Shown here piece after piece: positions 16,714 to 25,040 of a stretch of 48,572 nt of DNA. Position numbers and translations under genes: made by a program. The first letter of the stretch is position 1; each line of letters begins with the position of its first letter. The stretch comes from Bacteroidota bacterium (GTDB lineage: Bacteria; Bacteroidota; Bacteroidia; UKL13-3), in NCBI GenBank assembly GCA_027484685.1, contig JAIXSO010000045.1:1-48572 (forward strand), written 5' to 3'. The notes below the pieces were generated by a model, which saw nothing but the letters and a program-made list of their open reading frames with translations, did not search any database and was not told where the DNA came from.

Positions 16714-18396
16714 TTAAAAATTAGTTTGTAAAGTAACTCTAACTCCACTAAATGCAGGCTCCACGCGGCAAACACCACCTGTACAATTCACACCCTCTAC
16801 TTGTTTTATATAGCCACCCGTTAACCTAGTTGTTTTATAAGTATAACTACCAAACACATTCCAATAATGAATTAAATCTTGGCTGGCATTGGCATCTCTG
16901 ATAACCCTATTTACATTTACCATATCGCCTACACTAAACGAGTAATGAGGAGCAATATTTAACTCCACTGTTCCATTAATAAAACTTCCTAAATCTTGTT
17001 TTGTTTCAAGGTATTGTGCTTCTACTCTTAGTGAACGAGTTGAGGTTAATTTATACGTAACTTCACCAAAATATGTTTTTGCAGTTACATACTCGTAATC
17101 CTTACCTCTTAACTCAAATAATTGTTGATTATAGTTAATGTATTGAAAACCCAACATGGCTTTGAACTTTTTGTTGAACTTATGCGAAACATCAATATAA
17201 TGTTCTCTAAAATAACGCGCTGTATCTTTTTCAAAATCGAATGGATTTAAACTTTTTGAATCAAAATTATCTCTTGCCGTAACTACACTGGTATTGATAT
17301 TGATGGTGGTTTGATGCTTTTTGAAATAAGCTCCTTGTGGTTTAATGGTAAACTCCATCCCTATTGCATTTTCGCCTAACTCTTGCACCACTGCATTGTA
17401 ACGGGCTAATAATCTATAAGTATTCTGACGGGTTAAACTTGGTAAATAAGCAATCATACCTAAGTTTAAGTTTTCTAATGGCGAAGTTCTAAATGAAAAA
17501 CTTTCAATACGTTTGTATTGTGCATTAATACCTAAACCTTTGGTTGAATAAGATAAACTGGTATAATAAACTCGGCCATCTCTTAGTTCCATTCTATCTA
17601 AAACTGGGTTAAATATCGCCTCTTGACTTTTTTGGCAATACTCAGTATATAAACTGAACTTTTTATAGCTTAAAGTATTGTAAATATTACCCAAATAAAC
17701 ATTATAAGTCGGTATAAATCTATTCTTTAATTCATAATTGTTAATTGCACCAACTATGGTATTCATGGTATTTTGGTCGATTGTTCTATTTACAGCGCTT
17801 GCACCTAACTGAAAATTCAAATTATCATTCACTTCAATTCTGTGTTCAATGTTTACCCCTTTTATTACTTCAGGACGCACATCAAATCTAAATTTTTGTA
17901 AACCTGTAAAAGCTTTAATTTGGGTATTTTCGTTGGGTGTATAAATAACCCTTGCACCGTTTATGGCAAAATCTAAACCTAAGTTTCTATCTTCAAAAGC
18001 CCTAAAAACCATTCCTGTACCAAACTGATCGTAGAAATAACCAACTGTTACATTGAATTTATCAATGTCTTTACTAATACTCCATATTCCAATTCCGCTT
18101 TTGGTATAAGCCTCACTTGGGTTAAATAATGGCGAGTTGTTAAACACATCATATCGCAAGTTAAAATTAAACCCTTTCAATTTATAATTTAAATAAAGCC
18201 AAGCATCTGTGCTTGAAAGCTCGCGCTTGTATTGAGTGGTATTGGTTCCAATTTTGGGGTCGTTTACATAAAATTGGTTGGTGTTTTGAAAGTTCCCTGA
18301 AAATTCGCCTCGGTCTTTTTTGTCGCTAGCTTCCTGAGCAGTGATATAGGTGAGGCAAACCATGGAGGTAAAAAGAGTAAGTAGTATTTTTTTCAT
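16714..18396 (-). CDS. DUF6029 outer-membrane protein
   Basis: A 560-residue protein with a signal peptide (to about residue 20, TAQ), then alternating polar/hydrophobic strands rich in Tyr, Asn and Phe, and a C-terminal Phe typical of beta-barrels. The GEFSGNFQNTNQFYVND opening and the YFYDQFGTGMVFRAFEDR stretch are as in DUF6029 proteins that accompany Omp28 genes in Bacteroidota. Function is unknown. It is the first gene of the operon with the Omp28-type and DUF1684 lipoproteins. Confidence 0.82.
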   Translation of the reverse strand: MKKILLTLFTSMVCLTYITAQEASDKKDRGEFSGNFQNTNQFYVNDPKIGTNTTQYKRELSSTDAWLYLNYKLKGFNFNLRYDVFNNSPLFNPSEAYTKSGIGIWSISKDIDKFNVTVGYFYDQFGTGMVFRAFEDRNLGLDFAINGARVIYTPNENTQIKAFTGLQKFRFDVRPEVIKGVNIEHRIEVNDNLNFQLGASAVNRTIDQNTMNTIVGAINNYELKNRFIPTYNVYLGNIYNTLSYKKFSLYTEYCQKSQEAIFNPVLDRMELRDGRVYYTSLSYSTKGLGINAQYKRIESFSFRTSPLENLNLGMIAYLPSLTRQNTYRLLARYNAVVQELGENAIGMEFTIKPQGAYFKKHQTTININTSVVTARDNFDSKSLNPFDFEKDTARYFREHYIDVSHKFNKKFKAMLGFQYINYNQQLFELRGKDYEYVTAKTYFGEVTYKLTSTRSLRVEAQYLETKQDLGSFINGTVELNIAPHYSFSVGDMVNVNRVIRDANASQDLIHYWNVFGSYTYKTTRLTGGYIKQVEGVNCTGGVCRVEPAFSGVRVTLQTNF

Positions 18397-18664
18397 GCGA
18401 TTGCAATATTATAATTATGCCGCAATAAAAAAAATGAGAAAATTGATGGATTTTAGGTATTGAAAAATGCGTTTTAAATTAAGAAATAATGAGTGCTTTT
18501 GCGAACAAGGTTTAAGTGTAGCAATTTGTTTAGTTATGTTTTATTAAAAAATCTTTCTTACATTCTGCCATAAATTTACTTTATTTGAGTAATGAAATCA
18601 TAGTTAAATACGAACAAACAATGGCTGAATGGTAAAATTATAATCATATCAAAAACCTAATTAA

Positions 18665-19288
18665 ATGAAAAGTATAAAACTGTTATTAATTGTTACAATA
18701 TTAATTGGATGCGAAAGAAATGGCATAAAAGTAAAAACAGACTCTAATGGAGATTTGATTTCAATTTTGAATTTTAAGAAAGATAAGTTAGATGGTACTG
18801 CTTGTTTTTATTACCCTAACAATAAAATAAAATCTATAATAGAATATAGATTTTATTCGAATAATGGAATATGGATAGAGTATTATGAAAATGGAAAATT
18901 TAAAGAAATTAGCAATTTTAAAGGAGGTTCAAGGGAAGGTAATAAATATTCATTTTATGAAAATGGAAAACTAAAATCTTTAGAAAAATATGAAAGGAAT
19001 CGTTTAAATAATAGTTCATATGAATGGTATATTGAAGGTAACATAAAGTCTATTCAAAATTGGTGTTTTGATGTCCCTTGTGGTATCCATCAATTTTGGT
19101 ATAGCAATAAGAAAATGAAGGCAATAATGCACTATAATAAAGGCGGCATTAAAATTGGTTATTTCTGTAATTGGTATGATGCTGGAACAAAGGAATTAGA
19201 AGGCTTTAACGATAATAATGGAAATCCAATTGGTAATTGGACATTATACAATCCAAATGGTTCCTTAAATAATGTTATTAAACACTGA
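18665..19288 (+). CDS. YwqK/MORN-repeat lipoprotein
   Basis: A 207-residue lipoprotein (signal ending ILIGC, Cys16). The body consists of about seven repeats of roughly 23 residues with the pattern YxxNGKxKxxxxYxxGxxxG, as in the YwqK/MORN family; examples are FYENGKLKSLEKY and WTLYNPNGSL. YwqK is listed as an antitoxin in some annotations, but most such proteins in Bacteroidota have no known partner. The preceding 268 bases show no gene and no exact promoter box. Confidence 0.78.
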   Translation: MKSIKLLLIVTILIGCERNGIKVKTDSNGDLISILNFKKDKLDGTACFYYPNNKIKSIIEYRFYSNNGIWIEYYENGKFKEISNFKGGSREGNKYSFYENGKLKSLEKYERNRLNNSSYEWYIEGNIKSIQNWCFDVPCGIHQFWYSNKKMKAIMHYNKGGIKIGYFCNWYDAGTKELEGFNDNNGNPIGNWTLYNPNGSLNNVIKH

Positions 19289-19402
19289 AACCCTTATTAA
19301 AAAGGAGTAATAAAGCAAAATTGTTAAAAGAAATGGAGACAATAGCAAAATGGAAATGCAAATTACTAGGAATAGCGGAAATAACTAACCAAAAACAATA
19401 TT

Positions 19403-19900
19403 ATGTTTAATAAGAGTTACTTTAACAATCAAATAGAAAATACAGAAATATTGTTTAAGAAAATGATTGAAAATATCAAAAAAATATATCCTGATGTATT
19501 TTTTTCCATTGGAAATTCTTGGAAATATCTTTCTAAGGAGGAAATGATGTTACCACTATCAATTTATTTAACAATAACTCCCCAATCACTCATAAATACA
19601 GAGATGCAAAAAGAAGGGGTTGTATTATCTCTAGAAATTTTTGATAGCATTTATGAAAACACATACAATAACACTGCAATTATGCAACACCCTTTTGATG
19701 GAACAAACAGAATTTGTTTCCATTATGGACTTTTGTTTAGTGATGGAGAATATGTCACAGATCCAATTTGTTTTTGTTTTAATTTTAAAGATGAAAATAT
19801 TTTGATTAAAGAAATTTCAGAAAAATTGAAGAACTATAATACTATTAATTTCAGAGCACTAATTAATGCTTTAATAGAATTAGAGAACTCTAATAATTGA
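19403..19900 (+). CDS. Hypothetical cytosolic protein
   Basis: A 165-residue protein without signal peptide or membrane segment. Visible segments are SLEIFDSIYENTY, HPFDGTNRICFHYGLLFSDGE and a Cys-containing FCFNFKDEN strand; none belongs to a family I recognise. Base use is very AT-rich. It lies alone between the YwqK-like lipoprotein and the uvrB intergenic repeats, as accessory genes often do. Confidence 0.6.
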   Translation: MFNKSYFNNQIENTEILFKKMIENIKKIYPDVFFSIGNSWKYLSKEEMMLPLSIYLTITPQSLINTEMQKEGVVLSLEIFDSIYENTYNNTAIMQHPFDGTNRICFHYGLLFSDGEYVTDPICFCFNFKDENILIKEISEKLKNYNTINFRALINALIELENSNN

Positions 19901-20028
19901 TCAATAATGATTAGTATAAATATAATTTTACAAGATTTTTTATTTTCGACATTCGCTCGCACTAGCAGGCAAATCGTTTATTAAAGAATCTTATTTCGAA
20001 TTTATGATTTGAATTTAAAATCCTCAAA

Positions 20029-20246
20029 ACATCCCCCTACCCCTTCTCTAACCCACAAAGCCATCGCATAAGGGGGAATTGTTCCCGCACCAATTAATTT
20101 TCGTTATTACTCAAAACTCATCTCCAAATTCCCTTCTCTCAAATCCCAATTCTCAATTCTCAATTCTCAATTCTCAATTCCCATCTCACATATCTCATTT
20201 CACAACTATCAACTGACAACCATCAACTAAATCACGCAAGGCGTGA
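20029..20246. repeat. Composite intergenic repeat downstream of uvrB
   Basis: The 354 bases from 19901 to 20254 contain no gene. From 20029 they hold blocks shared with 46516-46644: ACATCCCCCT (20029-20038), GGGAATTGTTCCCGCAC (20074-20090) and AACTAAATCACGC with the palindrome TCACGCAAGGCGTGA (20225-20246). Between these lies the 7-base-period tract at 20134-20230. Bases 19901-20028 show nothing further. Confidence 0.7.
20134..20230 (-). repeat. Heptanucleotide-periodic tract
   Basis: Read on the minus strand away from uvrB, this is an unbroken run of about 14 units of 7 bases: TAGTTGA, TGGTTGT, CAGTTGA, TAGTTGT, GAAATGA and so on, then four exact GAATTGA copies followed by GAATTGG. The phase is kept throughout while the unit sequence drifts. 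Confidence 0.85.
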
Positions 20247-20254
20247 AACAACTA

Positions 20255-22294
20255 CTAACCCCCAACTATCTCCTCTAGCTTTTTCTGCAAAGCAAACATT
20301 TCATCGCGCAAGCGGGCAGCTTCCATAAAGTCCATGTCTTTAGCCGCTTTTTGCATCCGTTTTTGCGTTTCCGCTATCATTTTATCTAACTTAGGTTTGC
20401 TTAAATACTCCAAAATAGGGTCAGCAGCTAAATTCAACTCTTCTGGTTCTACATATGCTTTTGGTTCTGGTGCTAGAATGGTTCTTGCATCGGCCAATTC
20501 TGTTTGTTTTAAAATTTCCTCACGGCTACGTTTAATGGTTTTTGGTGTAATGCCATGCAAAGTATTGTAAGCAATTTGTTTTTCGCGCCTTCTATCGGTT
20601 TCGTTAATAGTACGTTGCATACTATCCGTCATTCTATCAGCATACATAATTACTTTACCTCTATCGTTCCTTGCAGCACGACCAATAGTTTGCGTTAACG
20701 ATTTATCATTTCTTAAAAATCCTTCTTTATCGGCATCCATTATGGCTACCAAACTTACTTCAGGTAAATCTAATCCCTCGCGCAATAAATTTACACCAAT
20801 CAATACATCAAATACACCCAAACGTAAATCACGTAAAATATCAACCCTATCTAAGGTTTTTACCTCGCTATGAATGTATCGGCATTTAATGTTCAATTTA
20901 GTCATGTATTTACTCAACTCCTCGGCCATGCGTTTGGTTAATGTGGTTACCAAAATTCTATCTCCCATTTTTATGCGCTCATCTATCTCGTCCAATAAAT
21001 CATCTACTTGATTTAAACACGGACGCACCTCTATGGTTGGGTCTAGCAAGCCTGTAGGGCGAATAACTTGTTCTACTACCACACCTTCTGCTTGCCTAAT
21101 TTCATATTCGGCAGGAGTAGCACTTACATAAATGGTTTGACCAATCATACTTTCAAACTCATTGAATTGCAAAGGTCTGTTATCCATTGCCGAAGGCAAC
21201 CTAAAACCATATTCTACCAAGTTTTCTTTTCGGCTTCTATCGCCTCCATACATAGCACGCACCTGTGGAATGCTTACATGGCTTTCGTCCACCATCAATA
21301 TAAAATCTTTTGGAAAATAATCTAAAATACAAAATGGTCTATCGCCAGGTTTGCGTTTATCCATATATCTACTATAATTTTCAATACCACTGCAATAACC
21401 CAACTCGCGCATCATTTCTAAATCAAAATTGGTACGCTCTTCTAATCTTTTTGCTTCTAAATGTTTGCCAATTGACTTAAAATATTCAATTTGCGCTATC
21501 AAATCATCTTGAATTTCGCGCATGGCATCGTGTAATTGTTCTTTTGGTGTAACGTAAATGTTTGCCGGAAAAATAGCGCAATCTTGAACCGACTCTTGTT
21601 TTTTACCACTTACAGGGTCAATGATATCAATGCTTTCAATTTCGTTTCCAAAAAATGAAATGCGAAAAGCAAAATCGGCATAAGCTGGAAATACATCCAA
21701 CACATCTCCTTTTACCCTAAAGTTGCCTCTGTTAAAATCTGCCGTAGTGCGGCTGTAAAGCGAATCGACCAAAGCATATAAAACTGTGTTACGAACAATT
21801 TTTTGCCCAACATGTAAACGAACAATGCTGCTTTCATAATCTTTAGGATTACCCGCACCATAAATACAACTTACCGAAGCAACTACTAATACATCTCTTC
21901 TGCCTGAAAGTAAAGCTGAAGTAGTTGAAAGACGCATTTTTTCTATTTCTTCGTTAATGGCTAAATCTTTTTCAATATAAGTATTGCTCGATGGAATAAA
22001 AGCTTCAGGTTGGTAATAATCGTAGTACGAAACAAAGTATTCGATTCTATTTTCAGGAAAAAACTGTTTAAACTCGCTGTAAAGCTGCGCCACCAAAGTT
22101 TTATTATGACTTAAAATTAAAGTTGGCCTTTGTACTTGAGCAATTACATTAGCCATGGTAAAAGTTTTACCACTACCCGTTACCCCCAATAATACTTGAC
22201 TTTTATCGCCACGGTTCAATCCTTCTACCAATGATTTAATGGCACTTGGTTGATCACCTGTTGGCACATACTCGCTTGTTAACTTAAATTCCAC
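20255..22294 (-). CDS. uvrB: Excinuclease ABC subunit UvrB
   Basis: A 679-residue DNA-damage recognition helicase of nucleotide excision repair. Walker A GVTGSGKT is at 37-44, the Tyr-rich beta-hairpin (SYYDYYQPEAFIP) near 90, a DESH helicase motif near 335, and QTIGRAARN near 540. The C-terminal UVR motif (KDMDFMEAARLRDEM) binds UvrA/UvrC. The start is GTG at 22294, which gives the family N-terminus F-K-L-x-S-x-Y-x-P-x-GDQP. A predicted promoter ends only 4 bases before it. The stop is TAG and runs into heptad repeats. No uvrA or uvrC is in the window. Confidence 0.97.
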   Translation of the reverse strand: MEFKLTSEYVPTGDQPSAIKSLVEGLNRGDKSQVLLGVTGSGKTFTMANVIAQVQRPTLILSHNKTLVAQLYSEFKQFFPENRIEYFVSYYDYYQPEAFIPSSNTYIEKDLAINEEIEKMRLSTTSALLSGRRDVLVVASVSCIYGAGNPKDYESSIVRLHVGQKIVRNTVLYALVDSLYSRTTADFNRGNFRVKGDVLDVFPAYADFAFRISFFGNEIESIDIIDPVSGKKQESVQDCAIFPANIYVTPKEQLHDAMREIQDDLIAQIEYFKSIGKHLEAKRLEERTNFDLEMMRELGYCSGIENYSRYMDKRKPGDRPFCILDYFPKDFILMVDESHVSIPQVRAMYGGDRSRKENLVEYGFRLPSAMDNRPLQFNEFESMIGQTIYVSATPAEYEIRQAEGVVVEQVIRPTGLLDPTIEVRPCLNQVDDLLDEIDERIKMGDRILVTTLTKRMAEELSKYMTKLNIKCRYIHSEVKTLDRVDILRDLRLGVFDVLIGVNLLREGLDLPEVSLVAIMDADKEGFLRNDKSLTQTIGRAARNDRGKVIMYADRMTDSMQRTINETDRRREKQIAYNTLHGITPKTIKRSREEILKQTELADARTILAPEPKAYVEPEELNLAADPILEYLSKPKLDKMIAETQKRMQKAAKDMDFMEAARLRDEMFALQKKLEEIVGG

Positions 22295-22298
22295 AACG

Positions 22299-22332
22299 CA
22301 AATTTAAGCTATTTTAGGGTTTGAAAGAGCAA
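22299..22332 (-). promoter_or_regulatory. Predicted uvrB promoter
   Basis: On the minus strand, TTG (22332-22330), a 23-base spacer and TAAATTTG (22306-22299) fit the Bacteroidota consensus. The box ends 4 bases before the GTG start, so the mRNA would be leaderless or nearly so. Confidence 0.45.
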
Positions 22333-22374
22333 GTAATTTGAAGAATAAATTTTTATAATTCAGGTACTAATAAT

Positions 22375-22382
22375 TATATTTG
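22375..22382 (+). promoter_or_regulatory. -7 box for the toxin-antitoxin pair
   Basis: TATATTTG is an exact TAnnTTTG match 17 bases before the antitoxin ATG. No TTG element is found at the usual distance upstream. Confidence 0.4.
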
Positions 22383-22399
22383 AATAAAATATTTTTGAT

Positions 22400-22582
22400 A
22401 TGCTAACAAAAACAGAGCTCATAAATTCGTTAGAATCATTGCCAGAAAATCTTACTGTTGACCAAGTAATTGATCATATTGTTTTTGTAGAAAAAGTTCA
22501 GAAAGGTATTGAAGATTCTGAAAAAGGACTTATTAGTACAAAACAAGAAGCACAAAAAATATTGGATAAATGGTTGAAATAA
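22400..22582 (+). CDS. Antitoxin-like small protein
   Basis: A 60-residue acidic helical protein encoded just upstream of a ParE-like toxin, with its stop 13 bases inside the toxin gene. It resembles the short prevent-host-death-like partners of RelE/ParE toxins, ending in a helix (KQEAQKILDKWLK) that could wrap the toxin. It has no clear DNA-binding domain. Assignment rests mainly on gene order and size. Confidence 0.7.
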   Translation: MLTKTELINSLESLPENLTVDQVIDHIVFVEKVQKGIEDSEKGLISTKQEAQKILDKWLK

Positions 22583-22872
22583 ATTGGACGCAATCGGCAT
22601 TAGAAGATTTAAATGATATTGGTGAATATATAGCAAAAGATTCTTTAAAATATGCAGAAATAACTGTTTCAAAACTATTTACAGCAGTTGATATATTAGA
22701 AAGCAACCCAAAAGAAGGAAGTATTGTTCCTGAATTTCAAATAGAATCAATTAGACAAATAATTTGCGGTAATTACCGAATAGTTTATAAAATTATTCAT
22801 GATTTTAGAATTGATATTTTAACAGTACATAATTGCGCAATGCTTATCTCCAACTCAAAAATGTTTAAATAA
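22570..22872 (+). CDS. RelE/ParE-family toxin
   Basis: A 100-residue toxin-fold protein. It starts INWTQSALEDLNDIGEYIA, as in ParE, and has the core NYRIVYKI and the C-terminal strand IDILTVHNCAML. In close relatives the last segment reads HHxARxL, so the usual His-Ala-Arg is altered here to Asn-Cys-Ala and activity may be reduced or changed. The family targets gyrase (ParE) or ribosome-bound mRNA (RelE); sequence alone does not decide. It overlaps the antitoxin gene by 13 bases. Confidence 0.82.
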   Translation: MVEINWTQSALEDLNDIGEYIAKDSLKYAEITVSKLFTAVDILESNPKEGSIVPEFQIESIRQIICGNYRIVYKIIHDFRIDILTVHNCAMLISNSKMFK

Positions 22873-22920
22873 TTTATCCTCTTTTCTTTATTTCATTTAA
22901 TTGCTAAAAATACTTCCGTT

Positions 22921-23610
22921 ATGAAAAATAAAAAACTTAAAACCATTATTTTTACCATTGTTTTGAGTATAATGGGTATTCAAAAATCTACCGCACAAAT
23001 TGGTGTAGGCATTGGTTTTTTTATTCCATCCACTGGCTATGTAGCCAATGTGTACGGCCCTTTAAGTTTGCGCGGTGTTGGTTTTACTATCAATAAAATT
23101 TTTAAAGTTGAAACAGGTTTTACCGTTTATAGTATGCCTGGCAATGCAGTAACGCATTTACCTTTTAAAGCTAAAGAACCACTTTTTGGTGCTTCCACCA
23201 CATTATTGATTCCTTTAGAATTTGGCTTAGGAACTCGCATTGGCGATGTATCTATTTCGGCAAGTGCAGGTGGTTTTACGTTTTATAATTTTACACACAG
23301 ATTAGATAAAGGAAACTTTGATAGAGCAATTAGCGAATACGAAGGTTGGGATGTGGCTAATGCAGATTTAAACTACACCAACAGGCCTGGATATGGTTTT
23401 ATAACTAGTTTTGAAATTGAATACCATATCAAGAAAAATCTAGGTATTTATGTTCAATATTCGTATTTAGATGGAGAATCGGTATTGGAACTAAATGGAA
23501 ATTATAAAGGTGGAAATTTAGGTGGAAATATTATAGAAAAAACTGCAGCCTTTAACGATGCTCGTTTAAGTATTAAAGGCTCAGAAGTAAGTGTTGGTGT
23601 GCACTTTTAA
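22921..23610 (+). CDS. Exported protein, probable outer-membrane beta-barrel
   Basis: A 229-residue protein with a signal peptide (to about residue 26, STAQ). Glycine-rich amphipathic strands follow, with aromatic residues at strand ends and a C-terminal VGVHF, the pattern of a small outer-membrane barrel. No specific family is recognised. It is followed by a clear terminator and converges with the thioredoxin gene. Confidence 0.65.
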   Translation: MKNKKLKTIIFTIVLSIMGIQKSTAQIGVGIGFFIPSTGYVANVYGPLSLRGVGFTINKIFKVETGFTVYSMPGNAVTHLPFKAKEPLFGASTTLLIPLEFGLGTRIGDVSISASAGGFTFYNFTHRLDKGNFDRAISEYEGWDVANADLNYTNRPGYGFITSFEIEYHIKKNLGIYVQYSYLDGESVLELNGNYKGGNLGGNIIEKTAAFNDARLSIKGSEVSVGVHF

Positions 23611-23636
23611 TTAAAAAAGTATAGTTTATTTCAATA

Positions 23637-23666
23637 AAAAAGGAGAAAGTTTTGCTTGCTCCTTTT
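23637..23666. terminator. Intrinsic terminator between convergent genes
   Basis: Stem AAAAGGAG (23637-23644) with CTCCTTTT (23659-23666) around a 14-base loop, A-rich before and T-rich after, so usable from both strands. Confidence 0.75.
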
Positions 23667-23686
23667 AACTATTTATTTGGTTTAAA

Positions 23687-24208
23687 TTATTTAACCAATG
23701 CTTTAATTTTTTCTTCTAAAGTAAACTCATCACCTTCTAAATAACCAGTATGACTGTAAACTATATTTCCTTCTTTGTTTAATAAGAAAGTATGTGGTGG
23801 ATTTACCACATTCATGGCACGCATCATATCGCTATTTACATCTAACAATACATCAAATGGCCATGCTTGTCCATCTACGTAAGGTTTAACTTTCATTACA
23901 TTTCTTGCATTGTCAATTGAAACCGCAACCACAATTACATCATATTTCGTTTTCCACTCTTCATAAAGTTCGTTAATATTATTTAACTCCTTTTTGCAAG
24001 GTGTACACCAAGTAGCCCAAAAGCTAATAATTACTATTTTACCCTTTTTTGAATAATCTTTCACATTAACAACTTTTCCATTTACATCCTTTAAGTTTAA
24101 ATCAGGTAAAGTTTGTTTTTGTTCTTGTGCAAATATCACATTTACAGTTAGTATTGCTAAAAGTGTGATAACTAATTTCATGGCTTTGGCTGGGTTGAAG
24201 ATTTTCAT
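23687..24208 (-). CDS. TlpA-family periplasmic thioredoxin
   Basis: A 173-residue exported thioredoxin-fold protein with active site WCTPC (67-71) in FWATWCTPCKKEL and the cis-Pro region VNPPHTFLL. A membrane or signal segment lies at about 11-28. The start was placed at 24208 because a -7 box at 24267-24260 puts the transcript start near 24254, downstream of the first in-frame ATG (24274); ATG 24181 is a further option. Such proteins reduce periplasmic disulfides, for example in cytochrome c maturation, which would fit the ccm genes at 33-34 kb, though they are not adjacent. Confidence 0.88.
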   Translation of the reverse strand: MKIFNPAKAMKLVITLLAILTVNVIFAQEQKQTLPDLNLKDVNGKVVNVKDYSKKGKIVIISFWATWCTPCKKELNNINELYEEWKTKYDVIVVAVSIDNARNVMKVKPYVDGQAWPFDVLLDVNSDMMRAMNVVNPPHTFLLNKEGNIVYSHTGYLEGDEFTLEEKIKALVK

Positions 24209-24259
24209 GATTGTTTTGTTTTTAAGACTTTGTAAATTAAATTTATTAAAAGCATATAT

Positions 24260-24267
24260 CAAAGTTA
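24260..24267 (-). promoter_or_regulatory. -7 box for the TlpA-like gene
   Basis: The minus strand reads TAACTTTG, an exact TAnnTTTG match. It helps decide the start codon of the downstream gene. No TTG lies at the canonical spacing. Confidence 0.4.
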
Positions 24268-24360
24268 CTGCCAAAAATTATTTTTTAACGCTTATCAAAA
24301 ACTTTAAGCTTTTTTGGCAAGCATTTTGTAATGTTGAAGGAAAAATCAAACAACCTTTTT

Positions 24361-24945
24361 ATGAAAAAAATAATAATAGCATTAAGCACCATTGGTGTTT
24401 TAATTAGCACTAGCTGTGGTAACAGAAAAGTTGAAAGAATTGACCCAAATACTGCAACCGATATCAGTGGCCGTTGGAACGATACTGATAGTAAATTAGT
24501 AGCCGAAGAAATGACCAAAGATGTGTTAACCAGACCCTGGATTGGTACATTTGAGAAAAAAGCAAACCGCAAACCAGTGGTAATTATTGGAAGTGTGCGC
24601 AATAAAACCAGCGAATACATTGATGCTACAGGTTTTATTAAAAACATGGAAGTTGCTTTTATTAACGAAGGTAGAGTAAGTGTGGTACAAAGCGCTGATG
24701 AGCGTAACCAAGTGCGCGATGAACGTAACGACCAACAAACCTTTGCTAGCGAAGAAACCAAAAAGAAATGGGGTAAAGAAAAAGGCGCTGATTTTATGAT
24801 GAATGGCGTAATTACTTCAATAACTGATGAATACAAAAAAATGAAAACAGTGGCTTACCAAATAAACTTAGAGTTAACCAACTTAGAAACCAACGAAAAA
24901 GTTTGGATTGGCCAAAAACAAATCAAAAAAGTAGTTAAAAACTAA
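24361..24945 (+). CDS. lpoB: Penicillin-binding protein activator LpoB-like lipoprotein
   Basis: A 194-residue lipoprotein (signal ending ISTSC). The body follows LpoB-like proteins: SGRWNDTDSKLVAEEM, then RKPVVIIGSVRNKTSEYID, then a GADFMMNGVI strand and a terminal EKVWIGQKQIKK. LpoB stimulates a class A penicillin-binding protein from the outer membrane. ATG 24361 was chosen over 24331 because it begins the lipoprotein signal. The next gene, a COG3014 lipoprotein, is the usual neighbour in several phyla, though a strong hairpin separates the two here. Confidence 0.85.
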   Translation: MKKIIIALSTIGVLISTSCGNRKVERIDPNTATDISGRWNDTDSKLVAEEMTKDVLTRPWIGTFEKKANRKPVVIIGSVRNKTSEYIDATGFIKNMEVAFINEGRVSVVQSADERNQVRDERNDQQTFASEETKKKWGKEKGADFMMNGVITSITDEYKKMKTVAYQINLELTNLETNEKVWIGQKQIKKVVKN

Positions 24946-24957
24946 AATCATACTTAG

Positions 24958-24996
24958 CAGCTAATCAGTAATTTAAAACTGATTAGCTGTTGTTTT
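24958..24996 (+). terminator. Intrinsic terminator after lpoB
   Basis: A 12-base-pair perfect stem (24958-24969 with 24978-24989), an 8-base loop and a T-rich tail. It also argues against the TTG at 24990 as the start of the next gene. Confidence 0.85.
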
Positions 24997-25040
24997 TCCA
25001 AATCAATTTTACCCTAAAACCTTTTATAATTTATATAAAA

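Noticed and set aside
20134-20230. Possible CRISPR-like or satellite array
   Set aside because: Units are 7 bases, continuous and drifting, with no spacers of regular length. It is a heptad-periodic tract.
24285-24836. Long antisense open frame opposite lpoB (183 codons)
   Set aside because: It mirrors lpoB codon structure; the plus-strand product is a recognised lipoprotein with a signal and terminator.
24990-25040. Upstream TTG (24990) as the start of the COG3014 lipoprotein
   Set aside because: It overlaps the stem of the lpoB terminator and adds a hydrophobic lead that spoils the lipoprotein signal.
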